From Ascidia mentula (lineage: Eukaryota; Chordata; Ascidiacea; Phlebobranchia; Ascidiidae): a stretch of 64,000 nucleotides of DNA. The translations under genes were made by a program, and so were the position numbers. Below, piece by piece: positions 27,701 through 39,229 of the stretch. How positions within the stretch are numbered: position 1 is the first letter of the stretch; every line of letters begins with the position of its first letter. The notes beneath the pieces are model-generated. The model was given only the letters and a program-made list of their open reading frames with translations, ran no database searches and was not told where the DNA came from. The stretch spans positions 4,097,001 to 4,161,000 of the forward strand of contig OX387199.1 in assembly GCA_947561715.1 (NCBI GenBank), written 5' to 3'.

Positions 27701-30700
27701 TAGAACCACATGACCAACTCCATTACCTGATTTCCTGATTTGTGCACTACGTTTCCATGGCTCGACGCGGATGGTGATTCTGCAGCAGCAGGAGGCTCAG
27801 GAGAACCAGAACTCTTCAGCGTATCCATGGTAACCGTCTCCTCCGGCGCTAACGCCCACGCCACGCGATGTCGTCCTTCGGTCGCCTTTGCTCCATCCTG
27901 TTTTACGTTGCTATAAGCGGCATTCGGGATGGAATAGTTGATGGTGGTGGACATTGTGAGCTGCTTTTTCTTTGGAGCAGGAGGAGGGTGCGGCTCCATG
28001 GCGACTTCCGACTCCTTTGCTGGCTTCAGCTTTCTTCCGCGAGATCCTTTGGCCGACCCGGTCTTTTTGGCTCCTTTCGGCGACGTCGGTTTAGATTTGC
28101 TTCTGGGCACGGGAGCCGATTTGGGACGGGCTGCTTTAACGCCCCCACGTGGCGACACTTGCCTTATGCTAGCCACCGGCAATGAAGCAGCTGCCGGAGC
28201 AGGTTTAGCAACAAGTCCACCTTCATTCGAGATGGTTGCAGATGTGCCGTCGTTGTATTGCACCTCGTGCCAACGAACAGACTTGGGTGAAGAGGTGCCA
28301 TCATCTGTGCGTTGCACCTCGATGCTGTCTTTTACTTCCACTCCATTCAGCCTCGCTTTGAGGTACGGCGTGCCTGTGATGTGATTCACCCACTGCTGCC
28401 TGGCAACCGCCGCCGACTGGTAACTGGGATACGGGGAATACCCGGAGTGCGGTCGCCGCCCGTACTTTGACGTCTTCCGCAGGATACTTTTTACGTCTTT
28501 CGGCTTCGAGGTCTCGTGCGTCTTTCTGGCCTCGGACGCCGGCTCCTCGCCCGTGAAAGTCACTTTGGCGTGGGCGGACGGCACCGGCAGAGGTGCGGTG
28601 TCGGCAAACGCAGTTGGAATCACGATTTTGGGTTGTGACGTAAGCAAGGGGCTCGCAGGAGTTATTGATTTCGCAACAACAGTGGTGGGCTTGTTAGGTT
28701 CCGGTAGGGGGCGCTCGAAGTCCTCGTTACCGTAATCAGTACTTATAGGCGTGGCGCTTGTCTTCGTAAAAGACGCCCAACGGTTATTTGTTTCTTCCAG
28801 TTGCTCGAGCAAATTCGCGTCCACGCGCGTCGAAACGCTAGTAACGCTGTTGCCTATTATGACATCACGATCGCTGTTGATTTCCCTTTCCGGTTGGGGA
28901 TGCACCGGACGCGATACCGCGGCCGAGGACGGGCGTTTCAACGGTTGCTTAACCTCATGGTCTGGTTTGGTTGCGCTCCAAGGTCTGTAAGACTTGATGT
29001 AAAAGTTTGGAGCAGCACGAGCGGCCTCCTGCGCCACCGAAGCGTGTCTGGTCACGTGGGACGGTTCCGCTTGAGCGACGACGCTTTCCGGCGAGGATAC
29101 GTATTGGTGTGATTTATATTTGTATGGCAAATCGCCGCCGTCCCCGCCGGGAGTCGAACCATTCACCTCTCGAGTTTGCTGACTTGGGGCTTTTTCCTCG
29201 GTCGTTTGGTCGCCGAAGTATCGACGCTGGAAGGAGGTCATGTGACTGAAGACGGGGGAATTACCTGAACTGCTGCTTCCGTGCAGAGAATCCTGGTCGT
29301 CAAAGTTGCCTGGAAAGAAGGAACAATAAAATCATTGGTTGAAGGAGGTACTTCGGTTGAAAACATATGCTTTTCCGTCCTATCCACATGCAGTCGCCGT
29401 GCTATTTCGTTAGTTATCTGAACACTATACGTGCAATTTTTGAAAGAAAATAAATCAAAACAAAACAATACTTTGAGCATTGGCTGAGGTGTCCTCGTTT
29501 ATCCTGCTGTAGGAGTCGTAAGGTTGGCGACTCGGTACATCAATACCTGAAGTATGTGAAGCCGAGCCAGAGCGCGGTGCTGTGTATTGCTGTACACAGT
29601 ACAAAAAGTTACGTTAAGATGTAATGAGACTTAAATGCAACAGCCGCTTACCACAGCGCGATGCCACAGTTTTTTACCATTGTAGCAAATGCGAACATTT
29701 ACAAAGAAAATTATTGTCATTGGACACAGACAGTTTTAGTAAACAGCTAATGGTGCTGCGAAACCACTGTTTCTTACCGAATTCTTGACGGGAGTTTCAG
29801 CTGTAATATGACTTGTTGGGTGTTGTTTTGTTTCGGAATTATGCCACTCGTTATGTGCATTTTCTTCAGATTCCTACAAAAAGCAATTCATTGTATAATA
29901 AAAGCATTATCGAAGAGTGAGACATTTAGCAAATCGATATCAGCACTAAACAAACATATTTTATAATTTTGAGCAAATATCTAGACCACGAAACATCTAC
30001 ACAGGCAAGATTTGCAAACACTGTCTTTGGTAACAAGAAAAATGAGAACACAATTGTCCTGTTAGCTTTTATCAACAGTACAGTTCGTTTACCAACCTGA
30101 CGATCTTGATTGACGAATAGTCTAGACAAGCTGTCGGCCAGCTTGGACACGTCTTTGGTCGGCGTTTGTTGCTGGGGTTCCTGTGTTGTTTCTGGTACGG
30201 AATAGTGAGGACCGTACGTACGACCCGACATGATGTCCACGTTCGAATATGCGTAGGACGGGTAGTTTGCATAGGCGGGATAGAAGCTACCTGGAACTGC
30301 AACAAAACACATTGTAAAGCTAAACGTGCATTGATATGCGTCGTAAATAAAGCCAGCCCAGAGATCGGCAACCATTAGCATGCAAAGAGGCAATTACACT
30401 TTGCAACATTAAACTAAAACATACTCTTGTGGTCTCACAGAGTAGTATCAGAGGGGGTAAGAGAGAGCCATGGGTTTGGTGACGTATGCGCTAGACTAAG
30501 TGCCAATGCTCAAATTAAGGATGGTTGAAGACGTCTAACATTATATACAGTCCAATGAACAGTAGTAATGAGTGAAAATGCCGCTTTTTAAAAATATTTA
30601 TGGTTAGTGTGTTCTCACCTTGCTTATCTTGGGTTTCAGCCTCCAAGCTGTCTGTGTCACTCAAATCCTCATCTTGATCTTGGATGTCGTCCAAGTCTTT

Positions 30701-32134
30701 TTGGAGTTCTTGCTGAAACTCCTAAAAAGTGACAAATATACTTTAATAAACTTTGCAGTTCCTACTTGTTCTATGACTTGTTCATTTCTGCAATATTGTT
30801 TCAATATTTATCAAAACGCAAATCACAATGATTATTTTGCTCATAAGGCAGGAGACAATAAAAAGGTGAGGGTGTACTTACTTGCATAGTGTCTTGTTTG
30901 TGTTGTTCAAGCAGCTTCCGCTGTTGCTCATGAACCTCACTTTCAAACATTGACCTTCCATGATTTGTTAATTGTGACGAAGATACAACACTACAAAAAA
31001 AAAATGAACAGATTCCATAACAAAACATTCACATTATCTCATTTATTTGTGTAGCTGTACTGTAATGCAGCAGATAGAACGTGAATAAGCATCAGGATAT
31101 AAGTATTGCAATAAGAATAAGTAATGCAGCGGAATAACTTATTTTCATATTTAAATGAGAAACTAAAACAAAACAATGGAATAATTTAGTATGATTGGAA
31201 TCGTTACCTGTTTGGGTCTGGTCTATTCTGATATACGATTTCAGTACTTCCACTACGCAGCTGTTGGAGAACATGATCTAGAGAAGGAATCCCCTTTAAT
31301 CCTGCAAAGATAAATATGCATAAAACATTCATGTCTGTGAAATGAAAGGTGAATATCTTTAAGCCCCAAGTATATAATATTAAATATTTATGTGTGACAC
31401 AAGCCTTGAATTAAATAATGGTACCACAGCTTGTTTGATAATGAAACTTACTGCATGTATGAGTCCACTCTCAAAAAGTTATTTGGTCTTTCTATCACAA
31501 CCCAAGCAGTTGCTTTGCTTACATAAATAGCTTCAAAAACACTATAAAGGCTACATATATATAAATAATTAACTGCTACAAATGTAATAGCAGTTCCATG
31601 ATTGAGTTACCAGATGCAAGTTTGTGTCTTTTCTCCTGTTTCGTTGCAATATGAGATCTCTGATAACGCTCAGTGGCGTCCGTTTGGCGTTGTCTGCGTT
31701 TTGAAAGCTCCAAACTCCTCTTGCGCGATTCTCGTTCTTCAGCTAACTTTTTCTTATCTTCCAATGCCCTGTTACAAAGGTCATATTTCTTGGAAAACTT
31801 TTAAATTATTTAAAAGAATAGTTCAGAAACAGATATGGTCTTTGCAAAATATATGTGTCTAAAATGAATTGGACATCTATACAGTTGTCTGCTATGATGG
31901 GTGTTTGAACTATTTATAGGAATCATGTTCACAACATGGTGCACAATTGACTTTTTGGTTAATTAAATACAGTTTTGTTAATTATATACTTTACAACAGA
32001 ACATCAGTCTTTTTAAATATTTACTTTCTTCTCCTGTTAGTTTCTTGGGACAAACGCTTTTGTCTTTCCCTTTCAATCCGTCTCTTTTCCAAGTCCTCCT
32101 CAGTAACGACCAGGGAGTAGGTTTCATTCCCAAC
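24795..32134 (-). CDS. CEP126: CEP126 (KIAA1377) orthologue, 5' exon not found
   Basis: Centrosomal and ciliary-base protein, needed in vertebrates for spindle organisation and ciliogenesis. Exons: 32025-32134, 31611-31768, 31208-31301, 30882-30990, 30619-30721, 30097-30296, 29778-29873, 29472-29589, 27727-29309, 27392-27514, 27095-27171, 25959-26174, 25596-25695, 25134-25353, 24795-24976. All phases agree and the sum is 3,489 bases, 1,162 codons plus stop (human about 1,117). The N-terminal charged coiled-coil (NRRRKALEDKKKLAEERESR) matches human NRRKKAFEEKRKEQEEKEHQ. Next come IPSLDHVLQQL (human PPLEEALKQI) and DTDSLEA (human SIDSLEA). The rest is low complexity, with a short EEINWLWTKVRTCL block near 27.4 kb and two C-terminal coiled segments. 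The ATG at 27500-27502 could instead start a separate gene, but an in-phase acceptor precedes it and AG|GTAATG follows the big exon, so one gene is preferred. A strong donor after 24849 suggests an alternative C-terminus. Confidence 0.85.
25439..25565 (+). repeat. Repeat fragment with CTGATGA-hairpin-GAAACGTC module
   Basis: CTGATGA (25439-25445), a hairpin with GTCG/CGAC arms, then GAAACGTC ending at 25473, followed by sequence also found in the centre of the element at 62274-62943 (TTTTGCC, and GGTAGCGTCAGCAAC as a relative of its AGCGTTAGCAAC). It lies in a CEP126 intron, on the opposite strand to the gene. Confidence 0.5.
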
Positions 32135-33692
32135 CTAAAAAAACAAACAATGGTTAAAACTCACACATTATCAGAACAATCTTTTTTCAATAGTTTTTTA
32201 TTCTCTATTTGGCTTCTCAAAAAAGGGGCATTGACTGTTAAGATTGAACATTTACTGCCTGATCAACAAATTTACTTTAAGGGCTTGGTTTTATTGTGGT
32301 TCTTTCTGATAAGAGTGAAAGTTTATCTTGGGTAAACATGAACAGTATGCGAAAGGTTGTAAATTAAAAGATTATATGTGGACACAAACTTTATAATCAC
32401 AGGAAGTTTTTATGTAAGTTTGCTCAGCAATCAGGGAAAAAATTAATACACAGATTCAAGGACAGGACAAATGCTAAAATTTATAAATGACACATTCATA
32501 AAGTTTGACAGAAAAGCAATAGATTATGTACCACACCTGTACAGTTTGATTGCCTATGGTCATATTTTGTAGCTTGGTGTTTTCTGTCCTGCATTAGCAC
32601 CTACATTGCCAGACACACATTATCATCCGATATGTTTAGGTCATATTGGTTTTATATATTTCTGAACAAATAAAAGCATGTTACTAACTGCTCTGACAAG
32701 TTAGATAATAGCATTTTAAATTTCAATAGAATATTGACATCTAAAAACATTCATTGTCATGAGTTTACACAAAATTTTCAATTTATCGTTTACTTGATTT
32801 ACCACAATGTTAAACACAATACTTCGAATTCTTGGTCATGTATCAGTAACATTTACGTTGCCCATAACCTTTAGTATTAACCTACATCACTCTAATTGAA
32901 GTAAAGCAAGCGTAACTCCCTCGTATGAAACAACAACACGTGTAAGCGCGAGACAGAGACTGGCAATTTTAAACTGAGCGAACTTGAGAAATTACGACAG
33001 CTTTGTTAGCAACAGCACAATCAAAATATACCGTTGCTACGCTCTCTAGCGCTCCACACGACAGCAGTTTTAGGGGTGATTTTAGTTACTTCACGGTAAT
33101 AAACTGATTCGTATTTTAACTTCGCTGCAAGTAGTATAGAGATTGTATCAATACTGAATTTTTTTTATTTATTTTAGTATTGAAAGATTTCTTTTAACGA
33201 AACAAGAACCTCAAACAAATGCTGCTTTTGACCAACATTTGAAATACTGAACTACGAAGTCAAAGCAATTAATAAGTTGGTTGCAGCAAAGTCAAAAATT
33301 CTTTCAGCAACAAAATATACTATGTGCCAGGGTTTGACTAAGAATATGTTTACAGTGGTCAAATACTTGCTTTGTTTGTAAATTTTATCGTGGTTGTCAC
33401 GGGCTCACCTGGCATTAATCATGCATGACACACTGACGCCTAGTTGTTGGTTTTCAGCATTTTGTTCACACGGTCGTCGTACGTTCCGTTTATGGTGTTC
33501 TGTTGAACTGCCTTGTTAGACATTATCGCGGTAAAGTTGGTATTTAGATTTATTGTTAATTTAAGAAGCGATTGTACAACAGCTTTCAGATATTATCAGC
33601 TTGCTGCACAAGTGTATTTCCTCTCTGTGGTTGTAAACGGATTATGTCTGAAGCCATTGTGGTTGAAGTTTAACCAAATTGATAATTCAAAC
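32135..33692. promoter_or_regulatory. Shared upstream region of divergent CEP126 and CCDC181
   Basis: The two genes point away from each other and this 1.56 kb separates their first modelled coding exons, so it should hold both promoters and the missing CEP126 first exon. Near 33005-33040 there are two opposed RFX-type half-sites, GTTAGCAAC (33005-33013) and GTTGCTAC (33033-33040), close to where both transcripts could begin. The reading frame upstream of the chosen CCDC181 ATG stays open to 33513, but the residues do not resemble CCDC181. Confidence 0.45.
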
Positions 33693-36600
33693 ATGCAAAG
33701 TAGCTCAGAAAAGATTGGATCCTCGAGTGGAGAGGATTGGGAAAAGGATCTTGATTGGTTAATTGATGATTCAAGCAAAAAAGAAAAAGTAAGCACTTGT
33801 ACACAACTTGGAGTTAGCGTATATACATATAAATACTCCAATATGGATTACTTTCTGTCAAAAATGTTACTCTCTTTAAAATTATCTGTTATTTGATGTT
33901 TGTCGGTGATAGTGCCAATTTGTTTCATGATTATTGTTCATCTGCTACAAAAAATTTTGATTTGTTGGATGTGTTTGTTAATCCAGGGGTCCACATCAAA
34001 AAAATGGTAGTATAATTCATTTATAACCAGTCTAATGCAACAAGAAAATGTTTGGTCATAATTTTTGGATGCTACACATTTCATGCACAAAACATAACAA
34101 ACATGTTTCACTTTTCATCCAAATACCAATAATTGTCGTAATGCGCATAAAATGATTCAACAAACAATTTATCTTCAGAATAAGTCATGTTTTCTGTAGT
34201 GGATCTGCCACAAGGGTGGTCTGTAAAAATATTACGATGACTTATTAATTTATACGGTGCTTGCACATCATCACAACTTTATTGTTAGCATTGTATAACA
34301 CCGGTGTATTTATTTTTAGAAATCAGATGGAAGCAGTTCTTCATCATCCTCTTCTTCTTCTTCCTCCTCCTCTTCAGATGAAGAGACACAAGAGCAAAAA
34401 ATAAAGGAAATTATGAAAGGTATTTTTGCTTTTTCTCCTTTTGCTTACATAAACGATGTCATATAGACTTTTGTGTTGATTAATTGAATTTTGCTGCTAT
34501 TTTTAGATGAAGCAGTTGTTCTTGACCGAAATGAAGCAGCAAGTCCTGTTAAATCGGAGAGTGGTAAGTTTTGAAAAAAAAGGTGTATTTAAAATATTGT
34601 AGTTGTAAAAAACTTTATCTTTTTTATGTATTCTCGGAAAATTCAGAGATCAATTGTTATCTATGTGCCTGTAAATACCCGATATGGATTATGATAATAT
34701 TAACTGGTTTCATCATCTGTTTCATATCATACTTTCATCTCAGATGAGGAGCAAAGAACAACTGATTTTACAACAGATGAGGAAGACAATGAAGACGGTT
34801 TAACCTCCAAAACCCGTCCCATCGTTCAGCGAAACACGCAACTAAATGATGCAACAGATGATGAATATGATGTACAAGCAAGACTGCAAAAGGTAAAATG
34901 AAAAACATAAAACTAATGTCAAAATTATTTGTTTGTTTTTTGACAAAACTTGCAAATAATGAATCAGACTAAAATTCCAAAGTTGGTCATGCCAAAATAA
35001 GTGCAAAATCTTCAGACAACAACTGACACAGTCACAAAAAAGAGTGAAAAGCTGGTAATTAATGATTAATTATCCTATTGTTTCTCGCCCATTAATCCCA
35101 AAACGTTTTTGACACAATGTACACAGTCAATTAAAGTTGTAAGTTGCCCACAGACATTTCTGTTTGTACAGCAACAATACAATAGTGTAGTACAAATTCA
35201 GACAACACCGTGCAAGGGCTTGTATTTATTTTCACATCTCGGTCTGGCCATTGTCGGCATGCATTGTGTTACCGAATTAGAAACATGAGACAAGCCACAC
35301 AACAATAAGCAACCAAACACTGCCAAGCTTACTCCTTTGTATTTTCTGTTTTCTTGGAAACACCAACCACTAGTTACTGCCCATAGGCAAAAACACAGGC
35401 TTAAGGTAAGCAGGTTGTTTCTTTTGGAAACAAATTTTTGTAAGGTTTTGTTTATTTGATGTTGTTTAGTTCAAGATACTGTATTAGCGACAAAATGGTG
35501 TAACTGGTACATGTAAGTTTTTGCATAATATAATGATAATTTGGTGTGATAACATTAATATTATGTACAAAACGGAGGCCAACGCAACTGAACAAAAAAC
35601 TGAAAACATGTAATTTATTCTGCTTGAATAGTGTTTGGCTGGGCTACAGGGCTGTTGAGGTCGTATATTATATGTCTGTCTAGTGGTTCACACTGTACAC
35701 AGCAATATTGGCACCATAATTATATCCATATCTCATAAATATTTAATGGGTGGTGTTAAGCAGCACTGTGAATATGACCATATTATATGCTGATTTTGGG
35801 GTTCATAATTTTTCTTTCAAATATAATTTAAAAATGAATGTCTTACTATTTTAAACTGTCAGAAGATGTATATAAAATTTATTTGTGACAAAAATTTTAA
35901 AATGTACAAAATATTTACTGTTGGAAAAAGTGGTGAAGGCTACAGACCATTCTTGCTGTAAATAAAGTGTTGTCATGCATTTTTTGTCTGGGTGTGCCAG
36001 TAATGAGTGATTAGTCAAGCAAGGCATCCTGGTAAACATCCTTAAAATGTCAAGTGAACATAAAAATTGCCCCAATAGGTGCGCCCTTGTTGTATATACA
36101 GTATCCTGGTATTTTGGCACGCAAATCTATTGCAAGTCAAATTCAGTTGGCATGAAACTATCGTAAAAGTATGACATGGGAATATTCTGTTGAATTTTTG
36201 TGTTGTTGTTTTTCAGGCAAATGCTGAATTGGCGACCGATGATAATTCTGACGCAGATCGTGAAAGAAAGGTTTTGTTCAAGCCTAAGTTAATCGACTTT
36301 GAAGCACCCCCAGACGATTATTCATCGTCATCATCATCTTCTGAGGACGAATCGGACATAAAGTAAATGCATTTCATCAGCAACAAAATGTTTATACCAA
36401 ACAACAGAATTTGTTTAAAATTTTTTTTCTGTTTTTTAGCATGTACCTATAGTTATTTATTGCTTAACTGGTAACAATGTTAAACTGCTAGTGGCCTATC
36501 CTTTTTGAGCTCTTAATGTTTTTTAGACATTCTTATTACAATGTAGCCTCATCCAAAAATGCAGCCACAATTAAACTTTTCTCTATGACAGTAAAATTTC

Positions 36601-39229
36601 GCTTGGCATGGACCAAATGGGCACCGGTGACCACTCGAAGTCGAGTTCTGACGAAATCGTCGAGATCAACGGACAGTTTGTTCGTCGAGATGAGAAAATA
36701 CTAATTGAACGTGGTGGGAAGTTCGAACTGGTCGAAGCCAGCGAACTCAAGGCAATCCTTCCACCTGTACAGAATGGCAACGGTAACGGTCATTCTGTGG
36801 CTTTGGTAGTCAACGATCCTCAATCCAAAGCGCGGCAATCAAGTTTGCCGCCAGTAAACGGCCGACCCAAGTCTGCTCCTGTGAGGTCTTACAAGCCAAG
36901 ACCGCCTTCATCAAACCGTCCAGTTTCGGCCTCAGAGCCGCAAACTTACAGAAGAAAGGTTGGAAAATGATTTTCTCTGTCGGCAAATACTTTCTGTTGA
37001 CCGCTTCTCGTTGCCCAAGTTGTTCACTAAAAGGACGCTTGCCTAATAAACAACGTAGTTTATATGTAATGTTACCCGTGTGTCCTATGGCTGGGACAGT
37101 GACACAGACTATACATTACGTCATATTGTAGGCAAACCGTATTTCTCAAGCCTGTTGACTCGGTGATTGATTTCCCACAAGCTTTAAGCTCATAGTAAAA
37201 GGGAAATACTTTGGTTTGCCGAGAAAATGTTATATTTAACGGCACTGTTTTGGCCATAATTTAACAAGTTTTTTTATATCGACATTTCGTTTAGTTTGTG
37301 TTGAGACTTCCTTAATGAGTTATTCATAAGTCACAAAGTTTTGACATTCGAAAAACGTTAATTTTTAGAACGAACGCCCATTTTCCTACTCCCCTGAAAT
37401 GAAGAAGATCCTGAAGAAGCAGCTGGAAGCAAAGAAGGAAAAAGAAAAAGAAGACGAAAAACGAAGAACTGCGGAGGAGAGGGCAGCTCGCGAAGAGGCT
37501 GACGATGCGTGGAGAGCTTGGGTGGAGAGGAAGAACAAGGACATCCGGGAACAGAAGAAGATATATAGGGAAACGGAACAAAAAAAGGAGCTGGCCAATA
37601 GGAGGGTGAGGATAATATTTTTTATTGCGCTTTAACCAATGAGATTTTTAAACAAACAAGGTTTCTAAACTTGTTTCTATGAAAAGCAATGTGGAGCCAA
37701 TAATATGAATTTGTGACCTAAAAGGTCTCATCAGTGCAGCTGGTGTGACTATCAAACGACTTTGCTGATCAAACGGCCAAGCAAAGACTTCCACTTTGTG
37801 GTGACTATACAATCACCGTCATCCGTTGGGCGCCAAACTAGGTGCAACCTTACGGAGCAACCAGCTGCACTGATGAGACCTTTTTAGATCGAAACAGTGG
37901 CCATCTGTCTGCAGCTTATACACAAATTGTTTCTATGAAGGCTGTCTGTCACACCATTTCGACTCAGTAGGAGTTAATATGTCCAAATCTGCATGTTTTG
38001 TACATAAATCCGTTATTCTGACTACGTTCTTCTGTATAAAATAAAACATTGCAAACTTTTGTGTTTTCTTTTGGCGCCAAGATACTCCAATAAGAGATTA
38101 CACCACAACCATTGTGGCCTGCAATTATTGCACGCCCAGACAGTCTGCTTATTGTCCGGGCAATATTTTTCTGTGGTAATAAACGCCTTTAACTTGGATG
38201 TGCTGGATGTTGTTCAGGATCCCAACGAGGCTGAGACAGCTTACAAGGATTGGTGGAGAGCTAAATCAGTGCAGATCAAGCAGGAGCGCTTGTCCTTGCA
38301 ACAGAGACAGATTGAACAAGACGAAGGCTGGTTTTTGAGGTAATTGAACAACTTCTTTTAATCAAATTTTCTCCGTTGCTGGCTTAGATGACGTTTGGGG
38401 TGATTGAATTAGGCATAAAATTATTTCGGACAGTTTTGAAATTTGTGTTCGTCTGATTTGTCTCTTAGATTTACAAATGGTTTTCCGCCGTTGACGAATA
38501 GCTAGATACCAAAGACATATGCTGGATAATCTGTTAATCTTTTTCGGGATATGTCCATATGTCATCGTTGGCGTCGCTGCGTTCGCTATATTAAGATTTT
38601 AAATCAAATAAACGACATCGCTCATTTTATGCGATATTGATTGTAAATCACGTCAGTGTAGCGTGTTTGTGTATTGTTTAATGGTGCCTGTCTCAGCTAC
38701 TGCTTTAACGTTTTGAATTTCTGTGTTTTGTGTGAGCATTCAGCTTAAATCACTAAGCTTTTCAACGTACGTTGAACTTTTAGTTCCCAAATCTTATTAC
38801 ACTTGCGAGTCGGTAAAATTTCAAAACAATTTTACAGGCCGATTATTTCATAAAACTTAAGTAAACAAGACAATAGTGGAGAATACCTAATAAAGCAAAA
38901 GTATGCTTTTCGCGTCAAAATAATTCCATTTATTGTGAACTGCTTTGGAGGACCTTTAAAGAATGAACACTGCATCAAACCACAACTTGTGCAAATAACT
39001 TGCATTTCATCATTTTCTTGACAGAGAGCGCACGGAGTGCAACAAGGCGTACCGCCAGTGGCTCCGCAAAAAGAACGAGGCCTCGCGCAAAGAGCGTGAA
39101 ATGGAAAAAGCGATGAGAAAAAATTCCCGCCGCGAAGCGAGACAGATGAGGCGAGCTCAGAAACTTCTCGACTCGATTCGTGAAGCTCAACAGATGAAAT
39201 ACGTCGAATATTACGGCTACAGGTTTTAG
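33693..39229 (+). CDS. CCDC181: Coiled-coil domain-containing protein 181, complete
   Basis: Microtubule-binding protein of sperm flagella and motile cilia in mammals, reported to bind HOOK1. Exons: 33693-33788, 34320-34419, 34507-34563, 34744-34892, 36217-36362, 36592-36958, 37369-37605, 38218-38339, 39025-39229. They sum to 1,479 bases, 492 residues (human 509), and every phase agrees. Residues 14-24 (EDWEKDLDWLI) match human DDFEKDLEWLI. RERKVLFKPKLIDFEAPP matches RERKLKFKDQLVDLEVPP. ILIERGGKFELVEASEL with ILPPV matches ILVERDGKFELLNLQDI with FLPPI. The C-terminal half is a long charged coiled-coil with three repeats of the AxxxWxxxK type (AWRAWVERK, AYKDWWRAK, AYRQWLRKK), as in human. Exon 2 encodes a run of about 14 serines, and exon 5 another. 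The ATG at 33693 is chosen because the homology starts just after it. Intron 7 carries the hammerhead motif. Confidence 0.94.
37719..37916. repeat. Small inverted repeat in CCDC181 intron 7
   Basis: The left arm (37719-37745) is the reverse complement of the right arm (37860-37887): both contain AGCTGCACTGATGAGACC on one strand or the other. About 115 bases lie between. The right arm continues into a complete hammerhead fold. The left arm keeps stem I, CUGAUGA and a perfect GACC/GGUC stem II on the minus strand, but then diverges and lacks GAAA and a cleavage site. No coding sequence is present. Confidence 0.85.
37863..37916 (+). ncRNA. Type I hammerhead ribozyme motif
   Basis: A self-cleaving RNA fold that can be read directly. 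Stem I is AGCUGCA (37863-37869) with UGCAGCU (37910-37916), seven perfect pairs. The core CUGAUGA is at 37870-37876. Stem II is GACC (37877-37880) with GAUC (37887-37890), one C-A mismatch, loop UUUUUA. GAAA is at 37891-37894. Stem III is ACAG (37894-37897) with CUGU (37905-37908), loop UGGCCAU. C17 is at 37909, so the site is GUC and cleavage is expected after 37909. Stem I is the open one, which defines type I. It lies in sense in CCDC181 intron 7. Hammerheads are known from introns and from Penelope-like and SINE-like retroelements; which class this belongs to cannot be told. Activity is inferred, not shown. Confidence 0.85.
38770..38870 (+). repeat. Dispersed repeat pair, copy 1
   Basis: Resembles 40330-40430 in the same orientation: AGTTCCCAAATCTT then CACTTGCGAGTCGG, against AGTTCCAACTTTTT then CACTTGCGAACCGG, each followed by a TTTTAAAACAA-like and an ACGGCC-like block. 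The openings resemble hAT-type ends, but no target duplication was found. One copy is in CCDC181 intron 8 and the other past the gene. Confidence 0.5.

Noticed and set aside
27868-28384. Plus-strand open frames of 105 and 148 codons
   Set aside because: Shadows of the large CEP126 exon on the minus strand, with no family resemblance.
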